NCBI GenBank assembly: GCA_027486755.1 | Contig: JAIXOM010000007.1 | Coordinates: 18,706-82,705, forward strand | Direction: 5' to 3' | Source of the DNA: Comamonadaceae bacterium | GTDB taxonomy: Bacteria; Pseudomonadota; Gammaproteobacteria; Burkholderiales; Burkholderiaceae_C | DNA: 64,000 nucleotides | In this document: in pieces, positions 58,620 through 64,000 of the stretch | Layout of the letters: every line of letters begins with the position of its first letter | Position numbering within the stretch: position 1 is the stretch's first letter | Notes under the pieces: model-generated | The model's database searches: none | What the model was told of the DNA's origin: nothing | Seen by the model: the letters and a program-made list of their open reading frames with translations, nothing else | Made by a program: the position numbers and the translations under genes

Positions 58620-59756
58620 ATGAACGCACCCGCCCACACCCACCTCATGCTCGTGTCCGAGCAAGCCGCGCCCAATTTGCTGCCCGCGCTCGACCCCGCC
58701 ATGAAACCCAAAGAGGCCGTACTGCTGGTCAGTCAAAAAATGAGCGTCCGCGCGCAGGCATTGCAAGCCGTTCTCCAAGAAGCAGGCATCAAAACCCACA
58801 CTGTCGCCTTGCCCGACGAACACGACATGGCTGCGCTGGAAGGCACCTTCATGGACATGGCCACCCAGCGCGAAGGCCAGTCCATCGCCTTGAACGTCAC
58901 CGGCGGCAACAAACTCATGGCCTTGGCGGCCCAAGCCGTGGCGCAAGCTGCGGGTTGGCCCGCTTTTTATGTGGATGTGGACACCGACCATGTGGTCTGG
59001 CTCGACAAAACCCGGCCCGCCCAAGCCCTGACGCAACAGCTGCGCCTGCGCCACTATTTGCGAGGCTACGGCGCCAGCCTCACACAAGGTGTGGACCGGC
59101 CACAACCCAACCCGGCGTGGCAAACCCTCATGGACGATCTGGTACTCAACGTTGGCACGCTGAGCGAGCCGATTGGGCAACTTAACTATCTGGCCCAAGA
59201 GGCCAAGGGCAGCCTGCGCGCCTCGCTCAACGCAAGGCAACTCGACAGCCGCAGCCTCGAAGCCTTGCTGAGAAAATTCGAACACGCCCAACTACTGCAA
59301 GTCAAAGGCAGCAGCTTGCACTTTCCCAGCGAAGCGGCGCGCGCTTTTGCCAACGGCGGCTGGATCGAGCACCACGTCTTCCAAACCGTCAGCCAAGTCA
59401 CTGGCCCCCTGGCCATACGAGACAAAGCCGCCAACCTGCAAGTGCAAGACATCAGCGGCCAGCCCAACGAAATGGATGTGGCATTTTTGGCCCGCAACCG
59501 GCTGTTTGTCATCGAGTGCAAAACCGCGCGCATGGACAACCCCGAAGATCTCAAGGCCAACGACACGCTGTACAAGCTCTCAGAAAACTGCCGGCGCATC
59601 GGCGGCCTAGGCACCCGCGGCATGCTGGCCACCTATCGACCGCTCAGGGAGCCTGAACTGCGGCTGGCCAAAGCCTTGCATATTGAAGTGGTGGCCGGTG
59701 CTGCACTCGCCAGGCTTGACGAAAAACTCAAACAGTGGGTCAAACCCACAACCTGA
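58620..59756 (+). CDS. Can2/Card1-like CARF nuclease (DUF1887 family)
   Basis: A 378-residue two-domain effector. The N-terminal CARF domain contains SIALNVTGGNKLMALAAQAV (residues 88-107), the usual cyclic-oligoadenylate contact. The C-terminal PD-(D/E)xK nuclease has D286 (NEMDVAFLARNRLF), E299 and K301 (VIECKTA). The length is close to that of Card1. Binding of cyclic oligoadenylate should trigger cleavage of single-stranded nucleic acid. It is the most likely effector of this system; the active residues are intact. Confidence 0.9.
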   Translation: MNAPAHTHLMLVSEQAAPNLLPALDPAMKPKEAVLLVSQKMSVRAQALQAVLQEAGIKTHTVALPDEHDMAALEGTFMDMATQREGQSIALNVTGGNKLMALAAQAVAQAAGWPAFYVDVDTDHVVWLDKTRPAQALTQQLRLRHYLRGYGASLTQGVDRPQPNPAWQTLMDDLVLNVGTLSEPIGQLNYLAQEAKGSLRASLNARQLDSRSLEALLRKFEHAQLLQVKGSSLHFPSEAARAFANGGWIEHHVFQTVSQVTGPLAIRDKAANLQVQDISGQPNEMDVAFLARNRLFVIECKTARMDNPEDLKANDTLYKLSENCRRIGGLGTRGMLATYRPLREPELRLAKALHIEVVAGAALARLDEKLKQWVKPTT

Positions 59757-59779
59757 CTCTGCAAAACAAGCCCCAAGCC

Positions 59780-60691
59780 ATGCCCACCATCACCCGCATC
59801 ACCGCCACCATCGAGGCCACCCAAACCGTGGCCTGGCCGCACTTTGCGGGCAGCACCTTGCGCGGTGCGGTGGGCCGCGCACTGCGACAGGCCGCCTGCA
59901 TCACCGGCCAAGACAAATGCACAGGCTGCCCTTTGCGCCAAAGCTGCGCCTACGGCGTGGTCTTTGAACCGGCCCCTCCCGCGCAGCCTCTGCACCCATC
60001 GTTTCAGGACGGCCAGCCGCGCTACCTGGTGCAGCCGCCCGCGCTGGGCGCCTGCAAACTGAGCGCGGGCCAGCAGCAAGGCTTTACCCTGCTCTTGCTG
60101 CCCGGTGCGCAAGCCCATCTGCCTTTACTTGAGCACCTCATGACAGCGGCCACTGAAAAGCAGCTCATGCAGCCCGGGCTGTTCAAGCTCAGGCAACTCG
60201 ACACCGAAGTACAATCCTTGGCCCCCTGGCCGGCAGCCATTCCAGAATGGGCAAGCTCCCAACCTGACCGACCAGCCCAGATTACCCTGCGCTGGCTCAC
60301 TCCTTTGCGTTTGCAAAAACAGGGCAAACCCATTTTCAAGCCCCAGTTGCTTGACGCCACCACCCTGGTGCGCGCCCTGGTGCGCCGCCACCTGCAGTGG
60401 AGCCAGCTCAGCGCGCAAGCGCCTGCGGACACCGAGCCGCAGATCCAGTCCATGGGCCACTGCAAGCTCGACACCCGCAACCTGCACTGGCACGACTTAG
60501 CGCGCTACTCGGGAACACAGCAGGGCAAGCTGCCGCTGGGCGGCCTCATGGGCAGCGCGACCCTGCACGGGCCTGCACAGGCCTTGGCCAGCTTGCTGCC
60601 CCTGCTCCAACGCGGCGAGCAATTGCACCTGGGCAAAGAAATCGTTATGGGTTTGGGGCGCTACCAGCTCGGCGCCATCGAGCCGGGCTGA
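59780..60691 (+). CDS. cas6: Cas6 pre-crRNA processing endoribonuclease
   Basis: A 303-residue RAMP-fold Cas6 from the ATG at 59780; a GTG at 59735 is possible but lies inside the preceding gene. Family segments are FAGSTLRGAVGRALRQAAC, the CTGCPLRQSCAYGVVFEP cysteine cluster, and the C-terminal glycine-rich GKEIVMGLGRYQLG. It should cut repeat transcripts to leave an eight-base 5' handle ATTAAGAC. It is followed by a palindrome-containing gap and the adaptation genes. Confidence 0.9.
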   Translation: MPTITRITATIEATQTVAWPHFAGSTLRGAVGRALRQAACITGQDKCTGCPLRQSCAYGVVFEPAPPAQPLHPSFQDGQPRYLVQPPALGACKLSAGQQQGFTLLLLPGAQAHLPLLEHLMTAATEKQLMQPGLFKLRQLDTEVQSLAPWPAAIPEWASSQPDRPAQITLRWLTPLRLQKQGKPIFKPQLLDATTLVRALVRRHLQWSQLSAQAPADTEPQIQSMGHCKLDTRNLHWHDLARYSGTQQGKLPLGGLMGSATLHGPAQALASLLPLLQRGEQLHLGKEIVMGLGRYQLGAIEPG

Positions 60692-60703
60692 GCGCGCCAA
60701 CTC

Positions 60704-60715
60704 GGCAAGCTTGCC
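60704..60715. repeat. Palindrome GGCAAGCTTGCC, copy 4
   Basis: In the 64-base gap between cas6 and cas2, with flanks ACTC and AAA. Its last base is exactly 40 bases before the cas2 ATG, the same spacing as copy 1 before the NE0113-family gene. This may mark a second regulated unit for the adaptation genes. Confidence 0.6.
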
Positions 60716-60755
60716 AAACGCGCCGACAGCGCCCAAGCGCTGGACACTGGCGAAC

Positions 60756-61040
60756 ATGAACACACGGCACCTGTTCCTGGTCGGCTACGACATTCAAGAC
60801 AACTCGACCCGCCGCCGCGCCTTACGCGACGTGCAGCACCACGCACTGGGCGGACAAAAATCTTTCTACGAATGCTGGCTCACGGTGGCCGAGTTGCAGA
60901 CCCTGCTGGCCCAAATGCGGGCCTTGATCAATGCCGACACCGACCGCGTGATTTTTGTGCGCCTGGACGCACGCAGCCCCAGCCTGCAACTGGGACAGGC
61001 TGAGGCCATTCACGGCGCCGACTACTTTTACGTGGCCTGA
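60756..61040 (+). CDS. cas2: Cas2 (first copy)
   Basis: A 94-residue Cas2 from the ATG at 60756. It begins MNTRHLFLVGYDIQDNSTRRRALRDV, with the conserved Asp at residue 12 after beta strand 1. It differs strongly from the second Cas2 in this locus (no SV-Y-L motif after the first helix; YECWLT instead). It probably dimerises and bridges Cas1 dimers. Confidence 0.9.
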   Translation: MNTRHLFLVGYDIQDNSTRRRALRDVQHHALGGQKSFYECWLTVAELQTLLAQMRALINADTDRVIFVRLDARSPSLQLGQAEAIHGADYFYVA

Positions 61041-61066
61041 GGCGCAGCCACCACACCGGCTAAAAA

Positions 61067-62098
61067 ATGAGCACCCTCTACATCGACCGCCAAGGCAGCG
61101 AGCTGCGCGTCCAGACCGGCGTGCTGCACATCAGCACACCCGATGCGCCAGATCGGCGCCTGCCGCTCAAGTACTTGGACCGCATCGTCCTGCGCGCAGA
61201 CACCCAGCTCAGCAGCAAAGTGCTGTGCGCCCTGGCCGAAGGCGGCGTCAACCTCATTGCGCTGGGCGGACGGAGTGGTCAGCAGATTGCACAACTCACA
61301 GGAACACCGCACAACGACGCTCGCCGCCGCTGGCAACAAGTGCTCACGCTCAGCCAGCCACAGGCCTGTGCGCAACTGGCTCGCCAGCTTATTCAAAGCA
61401 AGGTCAAGCGCCAGCTCGCCACATTGAATGAAATGGCCGCGCACCGCCCCGATCTGCGCAAACCCCTGCACGACGGGCGGCAAAGGCTGGAGCGCATTCT
61501 TGAAACGCTGCGCGAGCCCTCAGCACCAACCCACTCCCTGGACACGCAAATGCTGGACACATTGCGCGGCCTGGAAGGCGCGGCCGCCGCCATGTACTTT
61601 GAGGCCTATTTCAGCGCCTTTGCCCCCGCGCTGGGGGCCAGCACGCGTAACCGCAGGCCGCCGCGCGACCCGGTCAACGCCGTCTTGTCACTGAGCTACA
61701 CCCTGCTGTACAGCCAAGCCACCGCCGCCTGCTGGGCCGCAGGCCTGGACCCTGCGCTGGGCGCCCTGCACACCCTCAGCCACGGCCGCGCCGCCCTGGC
61801 CTGCGACCTCATGGAACCCTATCGCCCCCTTGTCGACCTGTGGGTGTGGCACCTGTTTCGTGAGGGCACCTTGCGCCCCGAACACTTTGGCCACGACGGC
61901 GCAGGTGCCTGCCTACTGGGCAAAGCCGGTCGAAGCCACTTTTACGCCAGCTGGGAAGAGCGCGCGCCACATTACCAGCGCAGCATGCTGCGCTATGCCC
62001 GCACCCTGGGCCACAGCCTGAGCGCGGCCAAGCCAGGCCAGGCCTGGGCACACCTGACTGGCGAAACTGCAGCACAAGAGGCTGGAGCTGCCCCATGA
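61067..62098 (+). CDS. cas1: Cas1 integrase (catalytic copy)
   Basis: A 343-residue Cas1. The N-terminal beta domain is RRLPLKYLDRIVLRADTQLSSKVLCALAEGGVNLIALGG. Expected active-site residues are E170 (LRGLEGAAAAMYFEAY), H235 (DPALGALHTLSHGR) and E250 (ALACDLMEPYRP). RPPRDPVNAVLSLSYTLLYS is the hallmark conserved segment. It should integrate new spacers together with a Cas2. It overlaps the Cas1-like gene by four bases. Confidence 0.95.
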   Translation: MSTLYIDRQGSELRVQTGVLHISTPDAPDRRLPLKYLDRIVLRADTQLSSKVLCALAEGGVNLIALGGRSGQQIAQLTGTPHNDARRRWQQVLTLSQPQACAQLARQLIQSKVKRQLATLNEMAAHRPDLRKPLHDGRQRLERILETLREPSAPTHSLDTQMLDTLRGLEGAAAAMYFEAYFSAFAPALGASTRNRRPPRDPVNAVLSLSYTLLYSQATAACWAAGLDPALGALHTLSHGRAALACDLMEPYRPLVDLWVWHLFREGTLRPEHFGHDGAGACLLGKAGRSHFYASWEERAPHYQRSMLRYARTLGHSLSAAKPGQAWAHLTGETAAQEAGAAP

Positions 62099-62862
62099 AC
62101 GCCATGCCGCTGTATTTGCACCACGGCAGAGCCCAAAGGCTGGACCTAGATGCGGCCCAACGCCTTCACATCGAGCGCAAAGACCTGCCAGCCCGGCGCA
62201 TACCGCTGCACCATGTCTCGCGCATTGTGTGCAGCAGCAGCCTGGACATCAGCGCCCGCGCCCTGATGGCTTGCCTGCAGGGCGGCATACCGCTGTCCAT
62301 CATCGGCAGCGACGGCCAAACACTGGGCTGGTGCCTGGGCACACGCCGCAAAGAAACCAGCTTGCGCCAGCTCCTCACCCACGCCCTGGACGACCCGAGC
62401 TGGCCCAGCCAGTACGGCGTCTGGCTAAGCCAACAACAAGCGGCCACCGCAGCCCAAGTGCTGCTGCTATGCGGCGTGCCCAGCACGCCCGCTGCACGCC
62501 ACAACCCCAGAGCGGCACTGTGCAATGCACACTTTCTAAAACACCAACAAGGTTGCGCCCACCACCTGCACGCCTTGTCACTGCTGGCCCAGCACGAGTT
62601 GGCCGCCCAACTCATGCACGAAAGCAGCGACCCAGCCCTGCTGGCCTGGCACCGGCCAGGGCTCAACTTGATCAGCGACCTCGGGCAACTCATCAGCCTG
62701 CACGCCCACACCGATGTGCACCATGCCCCGCGCCTGGCGCCACCCGAACAACTCACCCGCTGGTCCGTCGCCCTGTACGAGCGACAAGCCGCCCACTGGC
62801 AACAACGCATGAGCCAACTGTTGTTCGCCTTTGAACAATTTTTGCGCACGCACTGGCTCTGA
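62095..62862 (+). CDS. Cas1-like paralogue, apparently non-catalytic
   Basis: A 255-residue protein whose N-terminal 80 residues match the beta domain of Cas1: RRIPLHHVSRIVCSSSLDISARALMACLQGGIPLSIIGSDG aligns with RRLPLKYLDRIVLRADTQLSSKVLCALAEGGVNLIALGG of the adjacent Cas1. The C-terminal helical part is shortened. It lacks the LEGAAAAxYF, DPVNALLSxxYTLL and DLMEPYRP motifs, so the three catalytic residues cannot be placed. It is translationally coupled to cas1 (ATGA) and is followed four bases later by a second Cas2. It may be a structural subunit of the adaptation complex. Confidence 0.75.
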   Translation: MNAMPLYLHHGRAQRLDLDAAQRLHIERKDLPARRIPLHHVSRIVCSSSLDISARALMACLQGGIPLSIIGSDGQTLGWCLGTRRKETSLRQLLTHALDDPSWPSQYGVWLSQQQAATAAQVLLLCGVPSTPAARHNPRAALCNAHFLKHQQGCAHHLHALSLLAQHELAAQLMHESSDPALLAWHRPGLNLISDLGQLISLHAHTDVHHAPRLAPPEQLTRWSVALYERQAAHWQQRMSQLLFAFEQFLRTHWL

Positions 62863-62865
62863 GCC

Positions 62866-63255
62866 ATGAGCAAGACACACACGCCAAGCCAACTCCCGCA
62901 CAGCCACGCCCAGCGCTGGCTGCTGGCGCACGACATTTGCGAGCCAAAACGCTTGCAACGGGTATGGCGTTACCTCAGTCAAGAAGGCGTGCGAATGCAG
63001 CATTCGGTCTACCTGCTCAAGGGCGACCGCCAGGCCATTGAACGGGTGATAGAACAACTGCGCAACCTGATCGACGAGCGCAGCGACGACGTTCGCATTT
63101 ATCCCCTGACGGAAAACACCCGGCTCTGGGGACTGGGAACCCAGTTCAACGACGACGGCAATCAGCTGTGCGATGCATTCATGGATAAACTGCGTGAGCC
63201 CGTTCAGGGCAGCCCGGACCTGCCAGTCACAGCCCATAAAAAGCTCAGCTTTTGA
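62866..63255 (+). CDS. cas2: Cas2 (second copy)
   Basis: A 129-residue Cas2 of the classic form: RWLLAHDICEPKRLQRVWRYLSQEGVRMQHSVYLLKG, with the conserved Asp at residue 23, then IERVIEQLRNLIDERSDDVRIYPL. It has an N-terminal extension of 17 residues and a C-terminal tail of about 35. It is distinct from the first Cas2 and is adjacent to the Cas1-like gene. The small palindrome AAAAGCTCAGCTTTT at its stop codon could weakly end transcription. Confidence 0.92.
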   Translation: MSKTHTPSQLPHSHAQRWLLAHDICEPKRLQRVWRYLSQEGVRMQHSVYLLKGDRQAIERVIEQLRNLIDERSDDVRIYPLTENTRLWGLGTQFNDDGNQLCDAFMDKLREPVQGSPDLPVTAHKKLSF

Positions 63256-63321
63256 CGACCTCCAATGAATGGACAACACTCACCCAAGTGCTTGCTGACA
63301 TTGGTTTTTTTGGACTGAGCA
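63256..63321 (+). promoter_or_regulatory. Short leader of the CRISPR array
   Basis: The 66 bases between the cas2 stop and the first repeat are the only candidate for a leader. They are less GC-rich and include a T6 run (GGTTTTTTGG) near 63303-63312. The array lies in the same direction as the cas genes, so it can be transcribed from here or by readthrough. Confidence 0.5.
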
Positions 63322-64000
63322 GACAAAACACCAGCCCCGATACTCAGGGGATTAAGACCAAAGAACAATTCGTAAACTTGAGCAGTCTGATCGACAAAAC
63401 ACCAGCCCCGATACTCAGGGGATTAAGACGCGACAGTGCAGCCCATGCCAGTCTGTCACACTGGGACAAAACACCAGCCCCGATACTCAGGGGATTAAGA
63501 CACATTCCAGCCCGTGAATGTCTCACCCTGATTGTGACAAAACACCAGCCCCGATACTCAGGGGATTAAGACATTAACTTCGTTGTCGGACGGATTGTCC
63601 GCAGCATGGACAAAACACCAGCCCCGATACTCAGGGGATTAAGACCGGGACGATGTTCTAGCTTGTCTGTCAGGACAGACAAAACACCAGCCCCGATACT
63701 CAGGGGATTAAGACACCTTGCGGTGGCGGGTCAGAGGGTCAGTCGGGTGACAAAACACCAGCCCCGATACTCAGGGGATTAAGACGTGATGACCAATTGG
63801 TCATCTTCGATAACATACGACAAAACACCAGCCCCGATACTCAGGGGATTAAGACGCACACTGCAAACCGTTGAATGGGTTGGTTAAGCGACAAAACACC
63901 AGCCCCGATACTCAGGGGATTAAGACGCTATCTCCTCTGCCGTTGGACGGCAGTAGCCATGGACAAAACACCAGCCCCGATACTCAGGGGATTAAGACCG
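63322..64000 (+). CRISPR. Type III-B CRISPR array, truncated at window end
   Basis: Ten 37-base repeats, which appear identical, begin at 63322, 63393, 63465, 63536, 63609, 63678, 63749, 63819, 63890 and 63962. Each begins GACAAAACACC and ends GGGGATTAAGAC; a CCCC/GGGG stem surrounds a short loop. Nine complete spacers of 34, 35, 34, 36, 32, 34, 33, 34 and 35 bases are seen and a tenth starts at the window end. The eight 3' bases ATTAAGAC fit a type III 5' crRNA handle on the plus strand. Several spacers contain clear inverted repeats. Confidence 0.97.

Noticed and set aside
62095..62862. Cas1-like gene as a broken cas1 copy
   Set aside because: It has no frameshift or stop, is tightly coupled to its neighbours, and its C-terminal half is a different helical sequence rather than a truncated Cas1 end. 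A maintained paralogue is more likely.
63239..63253. Palindrome AAAAGCTCAGCTTTT at the end of the second cas2 as a terminator
   Set aside because: The stem is short and AT-rich with a 1-base loop, so it is unlikely to stop transcription into the array.
63252..63569. Open reading frame across the start of the CRISPR array
   Set aside because: It is made of repeats and spacers (repeated peptide KTPAPILRG) and is not a gene.
63502..63961. Spacers as classical rho-independent terminators
   Set aside because: The dyads in spacers 3, 4, 7 and 9 are not followed by T-runs, so a terminator origin is not supported by sequence alone.

Overview
The window looks like a chromosome segment of a high-GC betaproteobacterium of the order Burkholderiales, most like Comamonadaceae. 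This rests on protein character and gene order: a Bug/TctC solute receptor, the ribD-ribE-ribBA-ribH-nusB cluster, ybgC-tolQRA, cysS next to a TPR gene, ppiA/ppiB and lpxH, and a ZTP riboswitch before glyA. No 16S rRNA or similar marker is present, so the assignment is inference.

Region 1 (1-9.5 kb) is a catabolic block. It has the end of a sigma-54 activator, a GntR regulator with a dyad operator, a Bug receptor, three acyl-CoA dehydrogenases, an enoyl-CoA hydratase, a CaiB/BaiF CoA-transferase and a GST-like protein. The block is bounded by two copies of a 121-bp piece of the activator gene (387-507 and 9537-9657).

Region 2 (9.5-11 kb) is a scrap zone. The second 121-bp copy runs into one isolated type I-E-like CRISPR repeat, then a 5'-truncated higB and an intact higA. 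An intact MazEF/PemIK-type pair and tRNA-Ser(GCU) follow.

Region 3 (11-47.8 kb) is mostly ordinary core genome: lysC, tilS, accA, an AlkA-type glycosylase, cysS, cyclophilins, lpxH, mtfA, a PrpD-family gene, a DUF349 protein, a lytic transglycosylase, glyA-nrdR, minor type IV pilins, riboflavin genes, nusB, an aminotransferase, ybgC-tolQRA, yceI, dnaE, a flavodoxin-family oxidoreductase, pirin with a divergent LysR, an FAD oxidoreductase and gluQRS. REP-like palindromes sit in its intergenic gaps.

Region 4 (48-64 kb) is a complete type III-B CRISPR-Cas island. It holds an NE0113-family CARF protein, cmr1 to cmr6 (Cas10/Cmr2 with a GGDD motif), a VapBC-like toxin-antitoxin pair, csx16, a Can2/Card1-like CARF nuclease, cas6, and an adaptation module in the order cas2, cas1, cas1-like, cas2. 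A CRISPR array with 10 visible 37-nt repeats runs off the window end. The Cmr complex should use crRNAs made by Cas6 to detect RNA. Cas10 should then make cyclic oligoadenylate that activates the Can2/Card1-like nuclease, while the NE0113 and Csx16 proteins may sense or degrade the signal.

The most unusual observations lie in region 4. There is a second, apparently non-catalytic Cas1 paralogue paired with a second Cas2. The spacers are strikingly rich in inverted repeats: six of nine contain a clear dyad, including an 18-bp perfect palindrome. A shared 12-bp palindrome, GGCAAGCTTGCC, recurs four times in the island. Together these suggest an adaptation machinery with an unusual preference for hairpin or palindromic DNA or RNA, which is a hypothesis from sequence alone.
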